The position numbers were made by a program, and so were the translations under genes. From Naumovozyma dairenensis CBS 421 (lineage: Eukaryota; Ascomycota; Saccharomycetes; Saccharomycetales; Saccharomycetaceae): a stretch of DNA of 64,000 nt. The stretch is taken from assembly GCF_000227115.2 (NCBI RefSeq), contig NC_016489.1, positions 62,001 to 126,000 on the forward strand, given 5' to 3'. The notes below the pieces were generated by a model. That model ran no database searches. It worked only from the letters and a program-made list of their open reading frames with translations, and had not been told where the DNA came from. This document shows, one piece after another, positions 18,736-28,039 of this stretch (positions are counted from its first letter, which is position 1; each line of letters starts with the position of its first letter).

Positions 18736-19884
18736 CAACACAATTACTATTGCTTTCGGTTGTTTCCTTAGTAGCAGAAGGATGTAAAAACGATGAGGAT
18801 AAACGTGATGATGTTGAGGATGAGGGGGAACGACAGAAGACGAAGAAGAAGAAGGCATAATTGAGCTAGAAGATGGGAACTTTAGGTCATTTATGCAAGT
18901 ATCGAAGGCCAACCCTGTAGTTATATCACAATTTGAGGGCGCATCAGTTGGTGATGTGCCGGTATAAAACAGCTGAGTTGCCCATCCACCAGGAGTCGAA
19001 AGCTGACTTTGTACAGAAAATAAACTTTCATCGAAACCCAAACCTATATCTGCCTTTCTTATAACGCTTGTACCGGTAGAATAAGTCGAGTTGACTGTTG
19101 CAATTCCTGTAGTTGTATTATATGACAAGCTAACAGAAGCTTGGCCAGGATCAAGAAAATATATAGCATTACCCATAGTAAGACCCCTTACTGTTATCAT
19201 TTTTGTACCCCCTACAAAAATGATAACTTGTTGGGCGCTAGGAGTAATGTATAATGTCTGATCCAAAGTTTGGGAGCTCAGATCAACCCAAAAAAGCGAT
19301 ATTCCTGAAAAGGCCAGACACCCCCCTCCTGTCATAGGCGAATTAAACGTGACATTACCACCATCAAACATGATGGTACCCTCATTTACTAATCCACTGC
19401 CAGCTGACAATGAAGTATCAACAAGGTATGACGTGAACTTCATAATACCTGTATTTAGGAATGAATTAGAGAAGGAAAACTTTTCTGCAGTTGTAGTTCC
19501 ACCCACACTTAGTAAACCATTTTGAATAGCTAAATAACCATTATTTGTTAAACTCTGGACAGCAAAATTGGTACCACCGTCAGTCATTGAATCACCGTTG
19601 TAAATGACAAGATTACCATTATTTGTTATAGTTGATGAAGTGACCGTAACACTTTCTGCACCAATACATAAGTTACCGTCAACATCTAAATTACTGCTTA
19701 AACTTGCACTAGTTCCACCAGTAACAGTTGTGCCATCTGCTATTGCCAATGTTGCATCTTCATTGATATTATAGGAATCTGAATAACTTCCTGAACTTGG
19801 AAGCTCTGTATCTTTTGAAATGGTCACTGCTCCAACCAATGGAGCCGTTAAACTTGTTAAAGCTAATAAAAGGCAAATTTTCAT
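18733..19884 (-). CDS. HYR1-type (hyphally regulated family) cell-wall protein, frameshifted
   Basis: 383 residues from the first ATG. An N-terminal signal peptide (MKICLLLALTSLTAPLVGA) is followed by a beta-rich domain of about 300 residues rich in Asn/Thr/Gly (NNGNLVIYNGDS, LVNEGTIMFDGG, GGCLAFSG), characteristic of the Hyphal_reg_CWP domain of fungal adhesins such as Candida Hyr1. It then enters a Ser run and, after a one-base slip, an odd His/Pro/Leu tail before stopping. No GPI-attachment signal is seen in either frame, so the gene appears truncated relative to true adhesins. It lies at an inversion edge between NGL2 and CAT8 and has no S. cerevisiae counterpart at this place. Confidence 0.75.
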   Translation of the reverse strand: MKICLLLALTSLTAPLVGAVTISKDTELPSSGSYSDSYNINEDATLAIADGTTVTGGTSASLSSNLDVDGNLCIGAESVTVTSSTITNNGNLVIYNGDSMTDGGTNFAVQSLTNNGYLAIQNGLLSVGGTTTAEKFSFSNSFLNTGIMKFTSYLVDTSLSAGSGLVNEGTIMFDGGNVTFNSPMTGGGCLAFSGISLFWVDLSSQTLDQTLYITPSAQQVIIFVGGTKMITVRGLTMGNAIYFLDPGQASVSLSYNTTTGIATVNSTYSTGTSVIRKADIGLGFDESLFSVQSQLSTPGGWATQLFYTGTSPTDAPSNCDITTGLAFDTCINDLKFPSSSSIMPSSSSSSVVPPHPQHHHVYPHRFYILLLLRKQPKAIVIVL

Positions 19885-20807
19885 AATCACCTTGTAAAGG
19901 AACTTTTGAGCTTGTTTAGTAGCTGCTTATTCGAAAGAGAAAACGCAAACGATAGAAAAAAGTTGCTAGAAGAGCGGAACAGATAAACTAGAATATTAAA
20001 CATTGTCAACACTGTTTAAATAACATTATACGTATCTTCTTGACGTTTTCTATAATTCCTTAAACAGGGAGGATTTGCCATATGGGAAGCAATGTAATGT
20101 AATGCAAAGTAATCGTGTTAGTTAAGAAGGCACCCTTCACAGGCAGTGAATCGACGCAGGAAAGACGTTTTGCATTGAACAACTGTAAAAGTAAAAATCT
20201 CGTCAATGGACATTCCTTGCATGTGTTTGTTACATGATATAACTTTAAATTATTTCAAAATTGCATTGAGCCCCTCAGAACCTTCCGTACGATGTGATTG
20301 CAGAAAGTATAATATCCTTTAGAAAAGCGTTTTAAGTCTAAAAAAATATGCTGTTTAACAACAGGCAGACTGCAGGACGTAAAATGATTCGGAGGGGTAC
20401 TTTTGTCCAAATTGACATTAAACGTGCGCACATATGGAGACGTTCAGGGACAACTCTTCAGATCGTCACAGTGTAAGATACAACATGGTTGAAACTTTAA
20501 CGTTGGTGGATAAAATATGTATACTCTATCGATTGTACATAATATCTTAGTTACATACTGCAACGCCACTTTCATTTAGAACCGTTTGGTAAAAGTGAAT
20601 GGAGGGAGTCATGTATAAAAAAGTCCTATTTAAAATAAAGTGACATGATGTAAGTTACATCACCTAAGGAATATTTTGAATTTATTTTGAGCTTGATTTA
20701 CTCCGAACTTGATGTAGAACCGGGGCTTACCTCTGGTACTGTTTAAACGTAACCTAGTTGAGGTGCTGTAGTAGTTACGTAGGATATAAATGAAGGTATA
20801 TCATATG

Positions 20808-21135
20808 TCAACCCTGTATCCAACAGTTTTTGATAGTAATTCCATCTCCTTTATAACTCGTACTGACTTTGAGAATATCGGTAGCAGTATCATACATATT
20901 AATATTAACTTGTCTTGGCTCAAAAGAATAAGTGCTATCAAGATGCTTAAGACCTCTTAAAGTTGGAATTGGTTCATTCTTGACAGTATATTCATCAAAG
21001 TGACAACTCGATGAGCACTCAAATCATACGCCAAAGAAGGATATTTTGGTATGTGTGTGTTACTAGAGTAATATTTCATAAAGTTAAATATGCTAACGAG
21101 TACATAAGCATCTTTTGTGGGGCATAGCTAATTCA
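20808..21135 (-). pseudogene. decayed coding relic, family unknown
   Basis: Two adjacent open stretches in different frames read as one plausible protein of about 105 residues: first CPTKDAYVLVSIFNFMKYY to YPSLAYDLSAHR (about 21130 down to 21000), then after a slip FDEYTVKNEPIPTLRGL to ITIKNCWIQG with a stop at 20808-20810. Composition and hydrophobic spacing look protein-like, not random. No start codon or family recognised. It could be part of a lost secreted or wall protein given the neighbour, but that is a guess. Confidence 0.4.
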
Positions 21136-22173
21136 GCCGAGTGATAAAAACAAAATGTATCTTCATATTGGTATTATAGAATGAGCGTAATGGCCAATCA
21201 ATAGAAGATAGAATTAAACGTCTCTGCCGCATAATTTACATATTATTAGATTATTTTTATTTCAGGTTATTAATTTAATAAAATAGCCATTATAAAATCA
21301 TTAGACTTGAATTCACATTCTTGGCAGCAGATTCAAGTCAAGTGGGGAGGGAGGGGGTCCTTTTTGATAGTAAGGGATTCCTTAGGTGCTGCAAAGTATA
21401 TGAGTAATAGGTGACCAAAGTTAAAGTTAAATAGCCATTAACGTGTCGAGACTCTGGACCTCAATCATTTCACCACCGTTAGTGCACAGAGAACATCCAC
21501 AGTGTGTTGTCAGAGGAAACCCTGCAAGGAATATTTTAACGTAAAGGGGATCTCTGGAAAGAGGTTTCGCAGCAAAAATACGATAGTAAGGCAGATCATC
21601 ATATATCTTTTAAGTACGTACCAGGTGGCGCAATAGTTGGGCCATTTTCACCTGTTTCAAAAAGTAAAAGTGCGTTGCTCTCCGGTGCTTTCTGTGGTTT
21701 CCGGGTTACAGAGCTTCGCAAAGCGGCCCAACTACTGTCCCATCTGGGTACGCACTGTAAGTGCATACGTACATGCGTTCAACCTTATTTCCCTAGCTGT
21801 TTCTCTTGTCTTCCCTTCTCTCCTGATATGGGCAGACATGGGAGGTGTAGAAAATATTCTCTACCCCCCAGGAAATATACTTACCTCCGTTTTCAACCCC
21901 CAATAAAAACAATTTACCCCACCCCTACCCCCATTTAAAAAATTTGAATAAGCCATGATACGGCCCATTATTTTCTAATTACTAGACATTTAAAAAAAAA
22001 AACAATTTGCAATTTATCTGTACCCCAAAATTATGGCTCTAGCCCCAAATCGATCGCCTTACTTTTTTAATCCAACCCACCCCCCCACCTAACCCTCCCA
22101 TATCTGGATATGGTTGTCTGGGGGCGATCTGGACTCTGACTTTCCTTCTATCATAGTTCCGCGGAGTAAGATG

Positions 22174-22179
22174 ACCAAT
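22174..22179. promoter_or_regulatory. CCAAT box upstream of CAT8
   Basis: ACCAAT about 465 bp upstream of the CAT8 ATG. The Hap2/3/4/5 complex binds such sites, and S. cerevisiae CAT8 is reported to depend on a Hap site. A six-base match is weak by itself. Confidence 0.35.
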
Positions 22180-22315
22180 GAGAAGAGAAAGCCAAAAATA
22201 TTATAACTAGGACACATATTACCCTCCTTTGGCAGGTTGATTTACGTTAGCGCCATGCATACACGTTAATTCCGATTTACAGCCTCTGTCTAATGATATC
22301 ATTACAGAGTATAGG

Positions 22316-22324
22316 CGGCGGCTA
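22316..22324 (-). promoter_or_regulatory. URS1-like (Ume6) site upstream of CAT8
   Basis: TAGCCGCCG on the minus strand, matching nine bases of the Ume6 site TAGCCGCCGA, about 315 bp upstream of the ATG. Inferred repressor site. Confidence 0.35.
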
Positions 22325-22640
22325 TTAGTATTAATAATTGATTACAGGGAAGATTTGACAATAATAGGATAATGTGGCGACTAGTCATAGGTGGCAAATA
22401 AATAAATACTTATTACGAATTCTATTCTATTCTTGAATAACAATGAACCAAAGACAGACAACCTCAAAACCAAAAATAACAATACTTACTCGAGGGAATA
22501 TTATCTACAAGATTAAAAGGTTTAAAATTTAAGAAGTTAACGTACAAAAACCCCGTCTCACTAAAAATATTTACTCGCTAGATTCTATCAAAACAGCTGC
22601 AAAAAATTATAATATTTATTAAAAATAAAACCACTCTAGA

Positions 22641-25600
22641 ATGCCCAGTAATGTTGAAGAGAAAACATCACTAACTGTAAAAGACGAAGAGGAATGCAAT
22701 AACCATAGTGATAATAATATAGCTTTCGAGACTGACGGTAGTGATGATAGAACTAAAAACATACTTAGTATCATCCCGATTCAAAACACATCTTTGACTA
22801 ATCCTAGAAGAAAGGGGAGGGGAAACAGTAATATGGCCGTATCCAAACGTAAGCTAGATTCCATCTCAAATTCAAGCTCAACTGATACTAAGGATGATTC
22901 AGTTAGTATTAGTATTACTGATAGTACTAGCGGTAATTATTCAAAAAGAATTTCTCAAGCATGTGATAGATGTAGATCGAAAAAGACAAGGTGCGATGGC
23001 AAAAGACCGCAATGCTCTCAATGTGCTATTGTTGGTTTCGAATGTAAAGTCAGTGATAAATTACAAAGGAAATCATACCCAAGAGGTTATACTGAAACTT
23101 TAGAAGAAAAAATTAGAGAATTGCAAACTGAAAATAAAAGATTATTAGCTATTTATAACTTAAAACAAAATCAGTTATCAGTTTCGTCATCGTCATCATC
23201 AACGTCGCCGAATAAAAAGGGAAATGGTAATGACTGTGCTGTACAATCCAATTCTACATCAACCAGTGCTATTAATGATACTAATGAAAATGGTAGTAAC
23301 GAAACTGCTATGAAGGAAATTATTCAATCTCAACTTATACCGTTAACAAATATTAATAGTGTCCATGACCCTATCCAAAATAATGATGATAATACTCATA
23401 CTGATTGTTGCAATCACACTATAAAAACTATCAATCCCGATAATAATAATAATTATAGTACTCACACAACAAATGGGAAACTGCATAGGGATACGAACGA
23501 TCATCATTTACATCCAAAACCTGTATCAACAAATTCGAATGGGCTTAATTCAATATCATTTGAACAAAACGAAGCACCTGGATTATCCACAGTGAAAGCA
23601 TTAAAATCAATGGTAAACGATGAGAAAAATACACAACTAGCAACTTTAGTGTCACTGGCAATACCAAGATCTACTGAAGAAATATTATTTATACCACAAA
23701 TTTTAGCCAAAGTTAGACAAAATTTCGGTTTCACTTCAAAACATTGTCTTTATACTGTATCATTATTATCTTCATTGAAATCATTTTTATCAAATTCTAA
23801 TAACTCTATTTCTGCTGCTTCCGCAGATAATAAAAACTTAGAAACATTGAAAAACACCAACTTATGGAAATTTAATGCTTTATTTCAATTCTTCACAGCC
23901 TTTTTGAAATTAGATTTTTTAGATTCTTCATTGGAAAAACAAAACAAAGGCAAGAAGAATGGCAAAGTTAATAATAATAATAATAATAGTGCAAACCAAG
24001 ATGGCATTTCTCCATTATCATCTTCTGAAATTGATGAATTACTAAAATTGTTTTTCCAAAATTGGTCTGATTTTGTATTAATGATAAATGAAAAAGAATT
24101 CTACCAATATTACTCAGTATTCAAATCAGATTTACAAAACAATAACATTTCGAAAATGTCTTTATCCACGTTAATGAATTATAAAATTTTTGGTTTAATT
24201 ATACTTTTATTTTGTCAAATGGGTTTATTATCGAAAATCAAACTATCAAGTAATAATACAAAGAGTAAAAACTTTAAACAGCAATATCATTTGAAAAAAG
24301 TGATGAACTACTACCATAATTTAATCAATAAATTAATGTGGAACGAATTTTTCAAAATCTCAAACGTTACATTACAATCATTGAAACTACTCTCGCTAAT
24401 ACTTTTCTATAATTTACACATGGGAAATATTTCCAACATTTACGAATTAAGGTCAAAAGTTATCTCTATGTCGCAACAGCTACGTTTACATAGATGTCCA
24501 AGTGCCGTTCTTTGTGGATCTACTTTGAAAATTCATAAGTTAGAACAAAGTAATAGAAGATTACTATTTTGGAATATTTACTATCTAGACATTTTTGCAT
24601 CATTACAATTAGGTGTACCAAGATTACTAAAAGACCATGAAATCGAATGTGCTTTACCAATACCAATGGATACAGACTCAAAAAGTGACAATCAATCACA
24701 ACGTTCCGCAGCAACAAATGCAGAGAATGATGATAATAAAATTAAACTGGAAGGTTGCGTCTCACATTTGTCATTAGTAATAATCAGGTATTCACAAATT
24801 GTAGGCAATATCTTAGATATGATCTTTAAAAGAAATATGACCGAATCTATGACAAAATCAATTGCATTGATTCATATTCATGCATTAGATGATTGGAGAA
24901 ATACATTACCCTCCAATTTGAAATTTGATCTAAACGTGAATGGTTCTATCGATCTAAGTTCATTCATTGATCAACAAAATTTGAATGAGGAAGAACAACG
25001 AACTCAACAACAAAAATTATTAGTAATATTTTTATATTTTTTTGGCGTCAATATGATTCATATGCCCGTTGTAGCATCAAGACCATTACCATTAGTTGAA
25101 AATGACTCGTTAAATCAAATACCTGATAGATCGTCCTCGTCATACATTGCGTTACAACATGCAACGAATACAATGTTGAATGTATTGGATCTATTAAGCC
25201 CAACATATGTTCCGTTGCCGATAAACATGTCCAGAACAATGGTAAGATTTTCTATGATTAGTGCTTGTGGGATGCTAGATTTTATTAAGGGAGGTTCCTT
25301 ATTCCTTGAAAATAAGGCACTCTTAGCTCAAGTCGTGAAAAATATTGAAACTGATAGATTTTTGGATTTACCTGGTGTAATTTCATGGCATAGTTTGAAG
25401 TTGTTTGATCTTACATTAACATTGTTTTTCCAAAATACTAATATTAAGTTGGAAAAATTAGATAAGCTACTTGAAAAAAAATCAAATTATTATAATAGAT
25501 TGATGGGGAAACCAATTGTTAGGAATCCTGCTGAAAAGAATTCAACTACGGTCCCAGCAAGTATGTCTGCCGTTGATGAAACTGATTTACCTAGAGCTGA

Positions 25601-27128
25601 TAAGAAGAAAAAAGATATTGTTGATACTGAGAATGAATATGTTTCAAGTGTACCAGATACGAATAATATAGTAGTAAAGCAAACACCAGAGGAATGGGAT
25701 ACAAGTACAAAAACAAATGTAAAGGACTCAACCCTTGCTCATAAATTAACTACGATAGAACTTCCAAGTACTGACAAGAAAAAGAGGAAGCAAGAGCAGA
25801 TAAGTCCGGTTAACAAAAAAGCAAAAAAAGCGGAACAAGAAGTCTCGCAAACTCAAGTTGGAGTACCAAGATCTTCAACGTCCTCAACCGCACAAAATTC
25901 CAACTATGCTAACATTCAAAATCAATTTGCAGATGCATTACAATTTGATCCAATTTTGAATTCCAATTCCTTTAATTTCAGTAATCTGGACCTCTCTAGT
26001 CTCTTCAAAACCGTAGACAAGGATTCTCAAAAAACGAACAATCTACAAGTACCGACACAAAATTCAGATCAACCTGTGGCTGCGAATGGTATTAGTACAA
26101 CCGTTCCAACTACAAGCATTCAAAGCTTTCCTACACCAAAATCACTGATTCAAAATGATCAAATTTTACTTTCGAAAATTCCAAGTTTTAATGATTTCTT
26201 TAAAGATTATTCCTATGATAGAACCTCTTCCTTATTAGGCTTATCAGGATTGAATAATAACAATAATAATAATACTAATATTAATAATATAAATAATAGT
26301 ACGAGTAATGAGATTCAGAAACAAAATTCAAGTGACACAGGAAATCCATCAAGGAATACTCAGGCTCAGATGAATGATTTCAATGGGAAGTACCAACTTT
26401 TGAGTAGTCCTTCACAATTACTGCCGAAGCAGGCTACAAACACTGTCTTCCTAAATAAAGATAAAGCAAACAAGAATGATATTGGCAGTTTATCCACAAT
26501 GATGATGTTAATTAATAATGAAATTCCATTTTCGAGTGTAAATTTAAGTGAGTTATTGAAGCCTAGTGAAAGCAAGACTAGTAATGATAACGCCAGCAAT
26601 GGCATATCTGCCAACAGTCACAATAGTTTAGAATTCGGTAACACTTTGAAACTCAATCAGAACGGTAATAGCAACGTCACTACAAATGGAACAAGTATGA
26701 ATCAAGTAGAAATTCCATCAACTTTAATTGCAGATTCTCTTACCGACACACCAATTCCTGATTATAATTATTTTGTTGATGCTTCATTAGGTTTGGCTCC
26801 ATTATTGGAAACGCAGCGAAGACACAATTCTTTCCCAGAGACAAGTCAACCGTTGGTGAATACGTCTAATGCTATGAATTTAGGGAATGCTAGTTTGTCG
26901 TCGACTGCCAATAATAACAATACTATGCCATCAATTGCAAATAATGTTGGTTATAATAATCCGCCATTATTATCATCGTCAAAACAAAAACCAAGGCATC
27001 TACCAACTAATGATACAGGTGATATATTAAATTTTAACGGTGATCTATCAAATCTGAATTTTAGAAGAGATGTTAGACGTAAGAGAGAAAACTTGGAAGA
27101 TTTATTTAGCTGGCAAAATTCCAGATAG
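22641..27128 (+). CDS. CAT8: Cat8-like zinc-cluster activator of gluconeogenesis
   Basis: Zn2Cys6 transcription factor; in yeast Cat8 activates gluconeogenic and glyoxylate-cycle genes through CSREs when glucose is exhausted. Cysteines at residues 108, 111, 118, 125, 128 and 135 form the cluster (ACDRCRSKKTRCDGKRPQC), followed by the Cat8-typical linker SYPRGYTETLEEKIRELQ and a coiled coil. The middle homology region of fungal zinc-cluster factors is at about 550-950 (RLLFWNIYYLDIFASLQLG). At 1495 residues it is a little longer than S. cerevisiae Cat8 (1433), with many Asn/Ser tracts. Expected to be controlled by Snf1 and glucose repression. Confidence 0.95.
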   Translation: MPSNVEEKTSLTVKDEEECNNHSDNNIAFETDGSDDRTKNILSIIPIQNTSLTNPRRKGRGNSNMAVSKRKLDSISNSSSTDTKDDSVSISITDSTSGNYSKRISQACDRCRSKKTRCDGKRPQCSQCAIVGFECKVSDKLQRKSYPRGYTETLEEKIRELQTENKRLLAIYNLKQNQLSVSSSSSSTSPNKKGNGNDCAVQSNSTSTSAINDTNENGSNETAMKEIIQSQLIPLTNINSVHDPIQNNDDNTHTDCCNHTIKTINPDNNNNYSTHTTNGKLHRDTNDHHLHPKPVSTNSNGLNSISFEQNEAPGLSTVKALKSMVNDEKNTQLATLVSLAIPRSTEEILFIPQILAKVRQNFGFTSKHCLYTVSLLSSLKSFLSNSNNSISAASADNKNLETLKNTNLWKFNALFQFFTAFLKLDFLDSSLEKQNKGKKNGKVNNNNNNSANQDGISPLSSSEIDELLKLFFQNWSDFVLMINEKEFYQYYSVFKSDLQNNNISKMSLSTLMNYKIFGLIILLFCQMGLLSKIKLSSNNTKSKNFKQQYHLKKVMNYYHNLINKLMWNEFFKISNVTLQSLKLLSLILFYNLHMGNISNIYELRSKVISMSQQLRLHRCPSAVLCGSTLKIHKLEQSNRRLLFWNIYYLDIFASLQLGVPRLLKDHEIECALPIPMDTDSKSDNQSQRSAATNAENDDNKIKLEGCVSHLSLVIIRYSQIVGNILDMIFKRNMTESMTKSIALIHIHALDDWRNTLPSNLKFDLNVNGSIDLSSFIDQQNLNEEEQRTQQQKLLVIFLYFFGVNMIHMPVVASRPLPLVENDSLNQIPDRSSSSYIALQHATNTMLNVLDLLSPTYVPLPINMSRTMVRFSMISACGMLDFIKGGSLFLENKALLAQVVKNIETDRFLDLPGVISWHSLKLFDLTLTLFFQNTNIKLEKLDKLLEKKSNYYNRLMGKPIVRNPAEKNSTTVPASMSAVDETDLPRADKKKKDIVDTENEYVSSVPDTNNIVVKQTPEEWDTSTKTNVKDSTLAHKLTTIELPSTDKKKRKQEQISPVNKKAKKAEQEVSQTQVGVPRSSTSSTAQNSNYANIQNQFADALQFDPILNSNSFNFSNLDLSSLFKTVDKDSQKTNNLQVPTQNSDQPVAANGISTTVPTTSIQSFPTPKSLIQNDQILLSKIPSFNDFFKDYSYDRTSSLLGLSGLNNNNNNNTNINNINNSTSNEIQKQNSSDTGNPSRNTQAQMNDFNGKYQLLSSPSQLLPKQATNTVFLNKDKANKNDIGSLSTMMMLINNEIPFSSVNLSELLKPSESKTSNDNASNGISANSHNSLEFGNTLKLNQNGNSNVTTNGTSMNQVEIPSTLIADSLTDTPIPDYNYFVDASLGLAPLLETQRRHNSFPETSQPLVNTSNAMNLGNASLSSTANNNNTMPSIANNVGYNNPPLLSSSKQKPRHLPTNDTGDILNFNGDLSNLNFRRDVRRKRENLEDLFSWQNSR

Positions 27129-28039
27129 CCTATGACTTGCGTATACGATACGTATACTAGATAATTATGGAAAGGGTAAAAGCATATTTTGTATATATTC
27201 CCTGTAGAAATTTTTTAAATAAGGATCTACTTTGTAACGAGACATTTAATGAAATATGTAATCATAGCAACATGCTTTTCTTCCTCTTTTGTTTGGTTCA
27301 CAGCAAATATTTACTAGCAGTTTAGAGATGATGAGTAACGCCACGACCTATTATGGTAATTACTGAATTTAGCGTTTAAGAATTACAAGTGACCCCCTAA
27401 AAGCTAAGTACTACGTATAGGATGAGAGCAGGAATGTGGTAAATTACATAATTATTAGTAAAGTGTTACAAAATATTAATACGTGTTCGCTAACTGTATC
27501 AAAAAACGGAGCCTTTAAAAATTTCCATGGCAACATAAGGAAAGTTTTATACATCATGCTCGCAATGTGTTTGATTATACAGAACCTACCACAGAAATGA
27601 AGGCACGGAGAGACGTGGTTGCACCGGATTAACTATGGGCGAAAAACGTGGATTCGTACATTGAAACAGGACGCGTAACCATGGTGATTCTATTGTTTAC
27701 CTTGAGCCATATGACGCCAAAATAAGAAAAAATTGCACTTATAAAAATTACGCGTCTCGAACTTAGAATACTCCGCACGGTTCAGATACATCTTCAGTTT
27801 TTTTGTTGTTTACGCGTTTCGGTTTTTTTTGACGTTGTTGTCATGGACGACTGACATATTTGACATCTACATGAACAGATCCTATTGTCAATACAGGAAA
27901 AACTTCTCTCAAAAAACATATATAAACCAACCAATTTCTCTCATAATATTTATTTCATTTCTATTACAAATTTATTTGTTATCCTACTGTCGTAATTTCC
28001 ATCCGTATAAGAAAAACAAACACAACCACACTTACAAAG
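27129..28039. other. CAT8 to YMR279C-type transporter intergenic region
   Basis: 911 bp. It contains TTAGTAA at 27455-27461, a Yap1-type element (ATR1-family transporters are Yap1 targets), about 580 bp from the transporter ATG; the match is short and may be chance. No gene seen. Confidence 0.35.

Larger units (their letters stand above)
19885..22640. other. 2.7 kb region between the adhesin-like gene and CAT8
   Basis: No intact gene. The left part is the adhesin-like promoter; 20808-21135 holds a decayed coding relic; 21330-22150 has many C or G tracts (near 21340, 21860-21930, 22075-22105) unusual for this window. Nearer CAT8 are a CCAAT box and a URS1-like site. CCATATC and GATATGG form an inverted repeat near 22098-22113. 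The other inversion breakpoint falls in this interval. Confidence 0.5.

Noticed and set aside
21637..21938. Two overlapping frames of about 88 codons upstream of CAT8
   Set aside because: They lie in C-rich promoter sequence, start without context, and show no recognised family.
21860..22100. Mig1 sites in the CAT8 promoter
   Set aside because: Several C4-C6 runs are close, but each misses a required flanking base of the Mig1 consensus.
22390..22398. GGTGGCAAA (Rpn4/PACE) before CAT8
   Set aside because: The same 9-mer occurs inside DSK2 coding sequence (about 37447), so a chance match is likely and CAT8 is not a proteasome gene.
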